A DNA stretch of 64,000 nucleotides, taken from positions 119,389,894-119,453,893 of the forward strand of contig OX336388.2 in NCBI GenBank assembly GCA_946902985.2. The letters are read 5' to 3'. Within the stretch, counting starts at the first letter, position 1, and the number at the start of each line of letters is the position of its first letter. The translations under genes and the position numbers were made by a program. The notes under the pieces are model-generated. The model saw nothing but the letters and a program-made list of their open reading frames with translations. It was not told where the DNA came from and searched no databases. Below are positions 10,188 through 21,554 of the stretch, piece after piece. This DNA comes from Meconema thalassinum. Lineage: Eukaryota > Arthropoda > Insecta > Orthoptera > Tettigoniidae.

Positions 10188-13100
10188 TCTCCCATAAGTC
10201 CAACCCCTCGTCCACGTCGTGGGAGATGGGCAACGGCACAAAGTAGGGGATTGCCTGTAGGGGCGAAGTACAGTGGGGACTTCGTGTGCCCCGGGACCGT
10301 TACGGTAGCTGTGAAGGTCCTACAGGAACCCTGAAAAGTGACGGCTAACGGGGCTCTGGTGAAGCTACGATAGGCCCAGCAAGCCAGTAGTGGATAAAAC
10401 CAAATGCTTTCAAAAATGGAACGAGCCTCGGACAGGATGGATTTAATAGACGACGACACGGCTGTACACACGGACTAAGATTTGGAACTTTAAACCTAAG
10501 AACGCTGACGGGGAAGGTGGAGGAGATAGTGGATATGATGGAAAGAAGGAAGTTGGATTTATTGGGATTGGCAGAAACAAAGTGGAAAGGGGAAGGAAGG
10601 AGAGTACTGAGAAAAGGCTATAGACTGTACTGGAGTGGGAACGAAGAGGGAAAGAGGAATGGAGTGGGAGTAGTAGTACGAGATGGTTTAAAAGAAGAAG
10701 TGAGGAGAATAAGTGATAGGATGATGAAAGTGAAAGTAGCACTGAGGGGAGAGACCGTAGAAATAGTGCAAGTGTATGCTCCACAAGTAGGCTGCGCTTC
10801 TGAAGAGAAGGAGGAGTTTGAAGAGGAATTGCAGAAGCAGCTGGTAGGAAGAAATATGATTGTTATGGGGGACCTCAATGCCCATGTAGGAAGAGAAAGA
10901 CAAGGTTATGAGAGTGTTCTAGGACCAGAGGGTTGGGGTGGAAGAAATGAGGAAGGAAAGAGACTGTTGGACTTCTGCCAGAGGAACAGCCTGCTAGTTG
11001 GGAACTCCTGGTTTAAGAAAAGAGAGAGCCACACAATCACATGGTACAGTGATGACTTAACCAGGAAGTCGGTGGTCGACTATATACTGTATGAGAAAGA
11101 ACTAAATAAGAACATCACGGACATCAAGGTTATACCATCGGAGAACCTGGATAGCGACCATCGATTACTGGTAATGAACCTGAGAGGGAGTAAGGAGAAG
11201 AAAGGGACTGAGAACCAGGAAAGACGTATAAGGATATGGAAACTGAAAGAATGGGATAGAAGGGTCGAGTACCTCAAAATGGTAAAGGAAGGAATTCCAA
11301 CAGATGAAGAAAGAGGGGTGGAAGAGGAATGGGCTAGATTTAAGAAGACACTAGTGGGTGCAGCAGAAGCAGTATGTGGGAGGACAAGTAGTAAGAAGAG
11401 GTGGAAGGAAACACCATGGTGGAATGAGAAGACAAGAGATATAGTAAGGGAAAAGAATAGAGCCTTTAGGAGGTGGTATCAAAATAGGACGTTAGAGACA
11501 AGGGAAGAGTACCAGGAAAGAAATAAGGAGGCGAAGAGAGTGGTGGCTGAGGAGAGAAGGAAGTGGATGGAAGAGTGGACAAAGATGATGGAGGAGGATA
11601 GTGAAGGTACAAAAAAGGTCCTGTATGGGATGGTAAAAAATAAGAGGCGGAAGGATCCTACGGATTATGTTAGAATGGTGAACAAAAGGGGACAAGAGAT
11701 AGAAAATTGGGAAGAACTGAAGAAAATGTGGAAAGAATATTTTGAAGAACTTCTGAACCCAAATGGAAAAGATGGTGAGGAGGAAGAAATCGGGGAAGAG
11801 GAAGATGAACTGCAAACAGAAAAGGACTTAACATGGAAAGAAGTGGAAGATGCAGTGAACAAGATGAAAGGAGGGAAGGCACCGGGTGTGGATGAGTTGA
11901 GTGTGGAGATGGTGAGAGCAGCAGGAGAGGTGGGGATACAGTGGCTGTACCGAGTGATGAGGACAGCATGGAAGGAAAGGAAGACCCCAGAGGACTGGAA
12001 AAAAGGAATCATTGTCCCGATCTTCAAGAAAGGTAGTAGAACAGATTGCAGAAACTATCGGGGAATAACACTGATGAGTCATTGTGCAAAGATCTTCGAG
12101 AAAGTTTTGGAAAAGAGAATTAGGACAAGGATAGAAGGAGGGATGAGGGAAGAACAACATGGCTCCAGAGCAGGAAGGTCCACAGTGGATTTGATTTTTG
12201 CTGTAAGGCAGTTACAAGAACAGCACTATGAGTATGGAACAGATCTACTGATGGCCTTCCTGGACATTGAGAAAGCATATGACAGTGTATGCAGAAACAA
12301 AGTATGGAAGTCCCTGGAGGATAGAGGAGTAGAGAAATGGACTATAAAGAGGATAAAGGAGATGTACAAGGGAAGCGTGAGCTGTGTGAAAGTGGGAGGA
12401 GAGAGATCTGACTGGTTGGAACAAAGAAACGGCCTGAAACAAGGAAGTGCACTGTCACCGTTACTTTTCATTGTGGTGATGGATGACATAATGACCCGAG
12501 TGGCACAAGTAATTGGGGACGGAAAGATGAAAGCAATGGTGTTTGCAGATGATTTTGATGATTTGGGGAAACAAGGAGGAGGAGGTACAGGAACAGTTGG
12601 ACGTGTGGGAAGGAATAATACAAGGATATGGGATGAAATTTAGCATAAATAAGAGTGAGATGGTGATCACAACAAGGAAGAAGGAAAGAACCACAACGGG
12701 AATAACAATTGGTGGGGAACAGCTGAAGAAAGTGGAGAGTTTCAAGTATCTGGGAAGCCTGATACAAGATAATGGAAGAAACGATAGAGAAATAAATGAG
12801 CGGGGGAGGCAGGCAGAAGCATTTCGGAGGAGTGTGAGAAGCATGTTATGGAGCAAGGATGTCCCTCAGAACAGCAAAAAGATCATATATCGGACGTACT
12901 ATGTCCCTATCCTGACGTATGCCTCGGAGACCTGGGTTATGAAAGGAAGGGAGAAGAGCAAAATACAGGCCAGTGAGATGAGGTTCTTGAGAAGCAGTAT
13001 TGGAGCTACAAAGATGGACAGAATAAGAAATGAGAGGACCAGAGAATTAATGAAGGAGGAACCATTACAGGATGGTATAGAGAAATCTAGACTTAGATGG

Positions 13101-13348
13101 TATGGACATGTAAAACGAATGGAGGAGAAGAGGATACCCAGGAGAGTACATGAGACGAAGTGGGAAGGAAAGAGACCGAGGGGAAGACCGAGAGACAGGT
13201 GGCTGAAGGGGGTGGAAGAAAGTGTGAAGAAGAGAGGAGAAGACTGGACAAGGGTGGAGGCTGAGAGATGGTGGGGAGACAGAAGACGTTGGAGAGGCTT
13301 GTGTTCCAAACAGACCCGGCCAGTGGCTGGAAACTGTGCAAGATGATG
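10188..13348 (+). mobile_element. RTE-like non-LTR retrotransposon, near full length
   Basis: 3.16 kb insertion inside a satellite, flanked by a 14-bp duplication. It has a roughly 300 bp GC-richer leader, one long endonuclease plus reverse-transcriptase reading frame, and ends in a short ATGATG tandem rather than a poly-A tail, as expected for RTE-type elements. Fragments of the same family occur at 1-346 and 62066-64000. One frameshift in the reverse transcriptase breaks the frame. Confidence 0.88.
10391..13346 (+). pseudogene. Endonuclease/reverse transcriptase, single frameshift
   Basis: The frame opens at 10391 after a stop; the first ATG is at 10535, but endonuclease homology begins before it (RFGTLNLRTLTGK near 10478), so the start is uncertain. 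Endonuclease motifs: LAETKW (about 10569), VYAPQ, GDLNAHVG (about 10871), YILYEKELN and SDHRLL (about 11155). Reverse transcriptase motifs: KAPGVDELS, NYRGITL, FLDIEKAYDSV, GLKQGSALSPLLF and FADD at about 12541-12552. There the frame shifts by one extra T (about 12550) and continues in the frame of 12543-13346 with the RLRWYGHVKRMEEKRIPRRV and GRPRDRW motifs of the C-terminal domain, stopping at 13346. It would nick DNA and reverse-transcribe its own RNA in the nucleus. Confidence 0.9.
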
Positions 13349-14888
13349 ATGAATATATATAGAATATAGTGACATGGCATTGCAGTATTGGTAAACATGT
13401 GCCGTGACCCTTGTCTAAGCAGGATATTTGACAACAAATAATGAATATATACAGTATAGTGACATGGCATTGCAGTATTGGTACACATGTGCCGTGACCA
13501 TTGTCTAAGCAGGATATTTGACAAATAATGAATATATACAGTATAGTGACATGGCATTCCAGTATTGGTACACATGTGCCGTGACCATTGTCTAAGCAGG
13601 TTATTTGACAACAAATAATGAATATATACAGTATAGTGACATGGCATTGCAGTATTGGTACACATGTGCCGTGACTATTGTCTAAGCAGGATATTTGTCA
13701 AATAATGAATATATGGAGTATAGTGACATGGCATTGCAGTATTGGTACACATGTGCCGTGACCATTGTCTAAGGAGGATATTTGACAACAAATAATGAAT
13801 ATATACAGTATAGTGACTTGGCATTGCAGTATTGGTACACATGTGCCGTGACCATTGTCTAAGCAGGATATTTGACAGCAAATAATGAATATATACAGTA
13901 TAGTGACTTGGCATTGCAGTATTGGTACACATGTGCCGTGACCATTGTCTAAGCAGGATATTTGACAACAAAATAATGAATATATATAGAGTATAGTGAC
14001 ATGGCATTGCAGTATTGGTACACATGTGCCGTGACCATTGTCTAAGCAGGATATTTGACAACAAATAATGAATATATACAGTATAGTGACTTGGCATTGC
14101 AGTATTGGTACACATGTGTCGTGACCATTGTCTAAGCAGGATATTTGACAACAAATAATGAATATATACAGTATAGTGACTTGGCATTGCAGTATTGGTA
14201 CACATGTGCCGTGGCCATTGTCTAAGCAGGATATTTGACAACAAATAATGCATATATATACAGTATTGGTACACATATGCCATGACCATTGTCTAAGCAG
14301 GATATTTGACAACAAATAATGAATATATATACGGTATAGTGACATGGCATTGCAGTATTGGTACACATATGCCATGACCATTGTCTAAGCAGGTTATTTG
14401 ACAACAAATAATGAATATATATACAGTATAGTGACATGGCATTGCAGTATTGGTACACATATGCCATGACCATTGTCTAAGCAGGTTATTTGACAACAAA
14501 TAATGAATATATATAAATTATAGGGACATGGCATTGCAGTACTGGTACACATGTTCAGTGACCATTGTCTAACCAGGATATTTGACAACAAATAATGAAT
14601 ATATACAGTATAGTGACATGGCATTGCAGTATTGGTACACATATGCCATTACCATTGTCTAAGCAGGATATTTGACAGCAAATAATGAATATATATAAAT
14701 TATAGGGACATGGCATTGCAGTATTGGTACTCATGTGCCATCACCATTGTCTAAGCAGGATATTTGACAACGAATAATGAATATATATATACAGTATAGT
14801 GACATGGCATTGCAGTATTGGTATACATGTTCCGTGACCATTGTGTAAGCAGGTTATTTGACAACAAATATTGAATATAAACCGTATA
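13349..14888. repeat. Satellite array, right part (about 17 units)
   Basis: Direct tandem units of 84-93 bp, starting near 13370, 13461, 13545, 13638, 13723, 13815, 13903, 13998, 14088, 14178, 14265 (partial), 14340, 14432, 14525, 14613, 14706 and 14801. Each has CATTGCAGTATTGGTACACAT, CCATTGTCTAAGCAGG and a TATATA-containing joint of variable length. Minus-strand open frames across it are a by-product of a period near a multiple of three. Confidence 0.95.
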
Positions 14889-15789
14889 TGTTATAACAAA
14901 ATATTAACTTAAGTTCCCTTAATATTTATTTTCACTACAGTATTTGAAAAATACACCATACATGTCTAATTGGAATGATTTACCCTTAACGTACAGTACA
15001 GCACAAGATGAACTGGCATGGCATTGCAGATTTGCCACTGTTGGATGGGATTGTCTAACCAAACTGTGTTTGTGTAAGTAAACTGTGCAGGTGCATCTAA
15101 TCAGTATGAAACGGCACCACACTAGGAAGGCAGTGTTACGACCCTTTCCAACTAAAGCTATTGTGTTACTGTAGGCTGCCTATGTGGTCGTTGTAGATGA
15201 TTCAACAAGCATTGCTACGCTGCAGGGTATTCCGCTGTTACTGAAGTGTGTTAGTCGAGGAATTTAGCAGCATAAAAAAAAATGGACTGTGCATTGAATA
15301 CGACAGGAAAGAATTTGAAAATGCAAGAATCGAGCCAAACCACAACATTTGACAAGTCGTACTCAAAGTTGTTGGATCACCACATTGTAGAGCGGTGCAC
15401 AATCAGTTGAAAACACTATGAGATTTGCCTGTCTCTACTTTGAAGAATAGTTAAATTTCTTGTCAGAAAACTTCCAAATAACATTTTCTTAATATTTGCC
15501 CCCACCCAGTCAGCTGGAAAAGGGGAAATGAAGATGATGATGACGAATAAAGAACACAATTAAATATGAAGGGGTGTGTAAAGATTTTAAAAATGCATAA
15601 GAGCAACTGTATGTGATATCATAATGTTAAAGAATAGCACTTATGTCTCTAAAGTTCCCTTTCCTCTAGTATCTGCTGTAAACACTTGGAAAATAAGCAA
15701 CTGTTACTGAAATATTTGCAATTTACTAAGGAGACATATTTTCAGCATCATTCCTCACTATGTTTAAAGATCACAGTTAAGAAGTATTG
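14889..15789. other. Satellite flank and intergenic stretch
   Basis: At 14986-15060 the sequence CTTAACGTACAGTACAGCACAAGATGAACTGG then GGCATTGCAG and GATTGTCTAA resembles the left border of the satellite (9896-9950), so the array is bracketed by related sequence. Beyond about 15120 nothing is recognised. Confidence 0.45.
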
Positions 15790-16585
15790 AAATATTGGAA
15801 GCCATTTTTTAGTTTTGCCTAGGTAATCCACAGATGTTTTTCGTTGGCCAACACGAGTGTACACAATTGTGATGGGTTATTCCCTTATCCTGAAAAAAAT
15901 TTACATGTGATTAATAAATACACTTGGATGACCAGTTGAAGACACTTTTACAAAAACAGCCATAGTCCAAAAAATGAAATTTGCAGTAGAGTAAAAAAAA
16001 CTGTGTCCAGTCTCTTCCTTTAATTCCATCAAATCTTAGTATATTTAATTTTATATCGAACTATTGGTTTAATTCACTTATCAGTGCACTTTACATTAAA
16101 TTTATAAATTGTATTGAATGTGAAAAACATAAAATTGAAATTAATTCACAGGACATTGGTTGTTTTTGTAAAACAGGGCAAATCTTAACATGCATTTATA
16201 ATGGAACTATGGACGTTTTTGTGAAATATTTGTATGTCAAATGGTGCTGCATGTACCAAAGTACCAAGTAATGGTCACCGTTCAAAAATCCCAATTTTGG
16301 ACTATGGCTGTTTTTGTAAAAGTGTCTTCAATTTCGATCATCATCAGATCCATTACACTTAGGCTATCAAATCTATGTCTAAAAGTATGGGTGATAGTAT
16401 TTACAATATGTACTAAGTGTAATGGATATGATGATCGCTTGACAATCGAAACTGGTCATCCAAGTATATTTATTAATCTCATGTAATATTTTTTTTCTGG
16501 ATTAGGGAATAACCCATCACAATTGTGTTGACCGACTGAAAAACATCAAATTTCGATTACCAAGGCAACACTGAAAAATGTCTTC
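15790..16585. mobile_element. Foldback DNA element with nested inverted repeats
   Basis: Arms of about 150 bp at 15795-15950 and 16435-16585 are inverted copies: each has GATGGGTTATTCCCT, AGATTAATAAATA and CTTGGATGACCAGTT. Inside, 15940-15985 (GAAGACACTTTTACAAAAAC, then CCATAGTCC) is inverted at 16290-16335, and a third hairpin pairs GATCCATTACACTTAG at 16349 with CTAAGTGTAATGGAT at 16412. There is no coding capacity, so it is non-autonomous. Confidence 0.75.
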
Positions 16586-16960
16586 TAACACCATAAAGAC
16601 AGTTATGAAGTTACCACTCATTCTCTGCATAGGACCTTGTTATGCTAATAGGGAATAGAATTACCATCGCCGTCTATAATTCTCAAGCTGTGCTGTTGGT
16701 AGAATTGGCAACGCACAGAAGAGTCTGTAAATTCTATAAACACGTAAGACCACATGCTAAGTTTTATTCATAAATATCGTTTATTTTGATATGACAGCAT
16801 CTAAAAGCAGTTCGTACTATGTCAACACCCGTGAAATTCCTCGAAGTAAATCAGACCTACTGAAAGTTGTAGAAGTGAGTATTTCCCATATTATGTTGTT
16901 TGTGTAACCAATGCCTTGTAATGAATTTAACCAACAAATTCTTCACTAATATTTCATTAA
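16586..16960. other. Intergenic stretch
   Basis: No gene recognised. A pyrimidine-rich run ending TATTTCAG at 16969 directly precedes the THAP-like exon described next and looks like a splice acceptor. Confidence 0.3.
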
Positions 16961-16970
16961 ACTATTTCAG

Positions 16971-17054
16971 ATGCCTAGGAAGTGCTGTGTGCCTGGCTGT
17001 AAGTCAAGTTATGGCAGCACTATTAGAATAACTGGTTATATTACAACGTTTTGA
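16971..17054 (+). pseudogene. THAP zinc-finger N-terminal fragment
   Basis: After a TTTCAG acceptor-like sequence the frame reads MPRKCCVPGCKSSYGS and then GYITTF before a TGA. The M-P-x-x-C-x-x-x-x-C plus Ser-x-Tyr pattern and the GYxTTF spacing match the first part of THAP domains (C2CH DNA-binding modules, common in P-element-like transposases). The following FP motif and the downstream Cys/His are missing. It is 28 residues only, so this is a remnant or an isolated first exon; confidence is limited by its length. Confidence 0.5.
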
Positions 17055-17627
17055 TCACTACTGCGAGGTGGGCTTTCTGTGTCTAGCAGGCCTAATTTAG
17101 TTTAGGTACCAGTACATTACGAACTGTACTCAGTTGGGAAGTGCTTTTAGGTAGATATCATTAGAAAGCTACCTATTTTTAAATTAAGTGACCAGTGGAA
17201 CATCAACATTAAGCTGGGAGGCTTATTGTGCATCTGTGGACAAAAAGTGAAGGATTCATTATCAAAGGCAGTCTCTAAGTTAGTAAGAATAGTCTTAAAT
17301 ATATTTTCTGAGCTCGTCAATGACGGCAGTGAGCATAGAGGCGAGACGGACGTTATGTGCTGTTGTATTTTCAGAAACATTTGGTGTCAAAAGCTATGTG
17401 TTTACACAGTGTTAGCAATTACCATGTGCTTTCGCTAGGCCTCTCAGATGACAGCTGGGCGGTGTTGCCAAACCTTATGACACGGCTTGAGAATTGTAGA
17501 CGGCGATGGAATTACTCATGTGCTGTACGTATGGTCATTTCCTGTGTGAATATTCACAACAGGATTCCCAGAATTCCTGATGCATTCCAATGCAGACTGC
17601 AGCTGGCTTGCAGTTGGCTGCTCAAAA

Positions 17628-19276
17628 CTAGCAGAAGACCTGCATGAACCTCTCTTCAGGTTTTGTGGACATAAAATGCCTCGTTTGGGGAACTATTTTC
17701 TTCTTTGGTGGTTCTTTTGGTTTAGTTTGAACAGCTTTACCAGGAACAGTTTTCATCCACTTTGCCATCAGGCAGTCAAGGTCTTTGTTAAGAGAATGAG
17801 CATCTTCTTCCTGTATGGAATCAGCAAGTTGGGAAAGTATGGCCAACTTGTTCTTAATTGATTTGATGCTATCCTTATTATCTGCAGCTACTGAGTGAGC
17901 ACTGTGGCTCTTCAACAGCATACCTTACTCTTCATGAGGAATGTCTTGAGTGCAGGATGATGTTCCTGGCCTGTGATTGAAATGTGTCATCACACAAGCA
18001 TGAATATGTTTGCAGATATTAATTTTAATAATATTGTCCAAACAGGAACATGAGTAGTTGTGGACACATATCCTACATTCCTTGCAAATGAGGGCACAAC
18101 CACAGTTGACACCCTTATCCTCAACAAGATAGGCTTTCTCTCCCTTTGCAGACTGCACCAAATAAACACCTTCCTTCTCAACAGTAATCTTATTGGTGTC
18201 AAAGGTTTTTGCCTTCTTGTGTGAAGTGATGATGCAGAGCATTCTGCTTGTATCAGCTCCCTTTGTTAACTTGATAAGTCGATCAAAAATGTTGTCCCTA
18301 TTGAATTTCATCAATGCATGAATCAGGGTGTCAAGGCGTTTATTTTTTTTACCTTCCAGGTACACATATTTCAAGGTATGGTGGAAACTTTCCACATACA
18401 TATTTGTATTTATTCCACTGTTGGCCCTCCAGCAAAATGCCCACATCTGAACTCTATGTTCATATGCTTCCTGAAGTAGGTACCAAATTCTTGTGTGTCT
18501 TCATCCGATAACAATTGCTGAATGAAGCTTAGTAGCAAATCTTGAAACGTGTCCTTGTCCAATTCTGTTAAAATTGCTCTGAGTGATTTGTACACCAGTG
18601 CTTTTTTTTCTTGGCTTCCTTTGATTTTTACAAGTTGCTGTCGCCATGCCCTGTCAACGTGCCAAAAACACAATAAGTGTTTTTCTGGTTCACTCATAAC
18701 CTTACGCCATGCATTATAATACGCAGGGTAATCGTCCGTCATGAAGATCTCACAAGCAATTTCACAGCAATTATCTTTCACCTTCGTAAAAAAGCACATC
18801 AAGCTCCTTTCATCCATCCTGTTGGTGATACAGAAGGCAACAGGGCACCCACTGCCAAACTCATCAACAACTATGATACTTAGCAGCTCAAAGTCCTACC
18901 CATTTGTCCCATAGATGCAGACTACCTTCCCTTGCTGTTTAAGTAAACTAGCCTGAAAGTTTGTCATAATTATGAGGCATACATCCTTTGCCTCAAAAAT
19001 CCCATCAGGGTCATCTTCACCCTGTGGTTTGTAATATGCTACAGGTGAATATTCACCCAATGCCTGCACTTCTTTGATCCACATTAGGACACTAATGAGA
19101 TCCTTTTCATGCAGCTTCTCAGGCCGTACATCTGTGGAAGACTGTCTTATGCTGTGCAGATCCTTTCTGGATGTCAAGTGAATTCTGCTGAATTCTTGGC
19201 CAACAGATGAATCGCGTATATCGTCCAGGATTCTCGCAAATGCCACTCCCTGAGATATCTTCTCTGTAAAGTTCAC
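17628..19276 (-). pseudogene. MULE transposase with SWIM zinc finger, decayed
   Basis: Minus-strand frames from 19276 to 17628 form one transposase-like gene. The first segment (19276-18896) ends at a TAG where the family has Tyr after the GTN motif; the usual D-x-THGTN motif is shortened to CIYGTN, so the first catalytic Asp seems lost. The same frame continues 18895-18410 with VVDEFGSGCPVAFCITN, FMTDDYPAYYNAW (second Asp) and CFWHVDRAW typical of MULE DDE domains. A one-base shift near 18430 moves to the frame 18446-17925, with SWIM-type Cys/His (CSC..ICKHIHAC) near 18060-17990. A stop at about 17924 precedes an acidic/lysine-rich tail to 17628. An acceptor-like TTTACAG sits just upstream of 19263, so earlier exons may exist. 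Confidence 0.72.
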
Positions 19277-20199
19277 AATAAGAATGTATTAGGCTACTGC
19301 AATCACTAACAAATAATACTTATACCACAAGAATTTTAGCCAAATATCAGTCTTGACCTTGAAAAATATGTAAAGCTGAATATGTGTATATTAATTCTTT
19401 CTGATGCCCTGAACAGCATCAAAAGTACCCTCTCCCCTGCCTGCATCTGTTTTTTCTACTTCCTTTTTTAAACAAAACATAACCAGTATAAGTTACAAAG
19501 TAGGCAAAGCACACACTAAATGACCAACACCAAGTGAACTAGTGCAACAATTTACATTCGCCATCAGGAAGGTCCAAATAGTAAATACACATCGAACATT
19601 GTTTCTGTTTTGATGGAGCTCATAGCGCAGAAGCTTGAAGCTTATGCTCATACAAACACTATTTGGTAATGTCACTGCTTTCTAATGACTGTTCTTGTTA
19701 ATTCATTTTAGGGGCTTGGGACATCTTGAATATCAGCCCTGTGTGCATTTGGTTGTCTGATAACCTGTGTTTCTGTGATGGCTAGTTATGTGTATAGGAC
19801 AATCCCTGCATTAACTTGGAGGGAGTGTGGAAAAATTTATGGGATAGCCACTGTTAGCTTCAAACCTCTAATTTATGGACTTGTTGCAGTTCCCCATTAA
19901 CACTTAAGCATTCCTTATATCTGTATGCTGGAGGTAAAGGGCACTATGTCCATTTTTTTTAATTGTTTAAAAAATTATAGTGAAATTAACCTTAGGCTAC
20001 AAAATACAGTATTGTAATTTCAAAGACAATCATCCAAAGAATAAAAGACAAGGATTTCTTCAACTATTAACGAGAATGCTGCTCCCTAAGAAGCATTAAA
20101 AAAAACTTCCAAGTTACATACAGATATAGGATTCCATCTGTCTCAGGACACCACAAAAGGATTAACAGTTCTGATATGACTTCAGATAGGATGGGGAAA
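19277..20199. other. Intergenic, SINE body fragment at 19710-19800
   Basis: 19710-19800 (GGGGCTTGGGACATC, GTCTGATAACCTGTGTTTCTG, GATGGCTAGTTATGTG) matches the tail part of the SINE family B at 31080-31372 and 35065-35425. The rest shows no gene. Confidence 0.4.
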
Positions 20200-20361
20200 A
20201 ACTCCTTGAATCCTTCGATAGAAAAATAACCAGTGATGGACGAAGCAAAGAGGATATAAGAAGTAGGTTAGCACAGGCAAGGAAAGCATTTCTACAGAAA
20301 AGGAATCTGTTACCATCGAATATAGATTTAGGTATTAGGAAGTCATTTTCGGATGAATAGT
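20200..20361 (+). pseudogene. LINE reverse-transcriptase C-terminal fragment
   Basis: One plus-strand frame reads KITSDGRSKEDIRSRLAQAR, then KAFLQKRNLL and IDLGIRKSF before a stop at 20359. This string is characteristic of the region just after the reverse transcriptase palm in many non-LTR retrotransposons (ITSDGR..EI..RI..A..AF..K). The fragment is isolated and lies directly upstream of the LINE at 20400. Confidence 0.65.
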
Positions 20362-21355
20362 TTCTGAACGCATAAAAGACTAACAAACGAACATTCTTTT
20401 TTACATATATATACAAGATATTTTGCAACATTAATTCACTAAGTATGGCGAAGCTGAAACATTTAACTGATGTGATGGATCAACATAGGATTTTAATAAT
20501 GGCTTTACAAGAACTTAGGAACACAGACCAGGACCCAATTGAATCAGGAGGTTATCGTCTCTACAGAGGACCTCCAGGACAAAGAGTAATGAAGAATGTT
20601 CCCCAATTTGGTGTAGGTTTTCTTGTTCATAGTAGCTTAATAAACTCAATCGAATATTTTTCTTCAAACTCTTAGGGGATGGCACTTCTAACAGTTAAAG
20701 TAGGGAATAAAACTTATACTTTAATAAATGTCCATGCACCAACAAATGACAAAAACAGGAAAGATAGAGAAGGAGTTGAAAACTTTTGGGAAGAACTTGA
20801 TCAACTATTCTCGAAGATCCCTGATGAACATATAAAAATCTTACTTGGAGATTTTAATGCTAAAATAGGCAGAGAAAAGAAGTATCATATAGTTGTAGGA
20901 AAATGGCCAGCTCATAAATTAACGAACAAAAATGGCCAAAGATTAATTGAATTTTGTGCATATCATGGACTCATTTTGGAAACCACTAGATATATGAGGC
21001 AACCACATAACTTATGACCTGGAAATGCCCTAACGTAAAATTGGTAGAGTTTCAAATTGATTATGTTGCTATGGATAAAGATGATCATAAAGAAATGTAT
21101 AATGTCAGAGTCCTCCGTAGGGTAGACATTGACTCGGATCATTATATCTCAAAAATAAAAATCAAGTTAACACCAAAAAGGAAACACAAACGTAATCGTC
21201 TCAAAATAAGGAGAAATTATGATCCCAGTTACTTAATAAATAATAAAATATATGTAGAGAGATCCAAAACACTTTTAAATGACAAATTAGAGACAATGGT
21301 CAACAAACTTAAAACCATAGCTGAAGAAGTCGCTCCAATTAACAGGAGAAAGAAA

Positions 21356-21554
21356 TAATAATAATGTTATTGGTTTTACGTCCCTTTTAACTACCCTGGC
21401 TTTTAGAGACGCCGGGGTGCCGGAATTTTGCCCCGAAGGTGATCTTTAACGTGACAGTAAATGTACTTACACGGCTCCCTCGCGTTTGCGCACCCTCAAA
21501 TGCCAGCTGACTGCGCCAGGTTTCGAACCTGCAACCTTGGGCTCAGCAAGCGAG
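21356..21554 (-). repeat. tRNA-derived SINE (family A) inside LINE
   Basis: Minus-strand SINE with B box GGTTCGAAACC and the family body (CATTTGAGGGTGCGCAAACG, GGGAGCCGTGTAAGTACATT). It is flanked by the imperfect target duplication AGGAGAAAGAAA (21344-21355) and AGGAGAAGGAAA (21555-21566), showing insertion into the LINE reading frame. Confidence 0.85.

Noticed and set aside
10443..12856. Many minus-strand open frames rich in Ser, Pro, Leu and Phe
   Set aside because: They are antisense shadows of the purine-rich LINE coding strand; the same type of frame appears antisense to the copy at 62-64 kb.
13675..14642. Long minus-strand open frames of 82-227 residues with repeated MCTNTAMPCHYT-like text
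   Set aside because: They are translations of the tandem satellite; the unit length near a multiple of three keeps the frame open. No protein family is suggested.
13349..14888. CRISPR-like appearance of regular direct repeats
   Set aside because: Units are contiguous and similar throughout, with no unique spacers, in a eukaryotic context. It is a satellite.
17147..17647. Open frames on both strands between the THAP fragment and the MULE
   Set aside because: No motif recognised and frames are short and broken; could be further decayed transposon sequence but I cannot support it.
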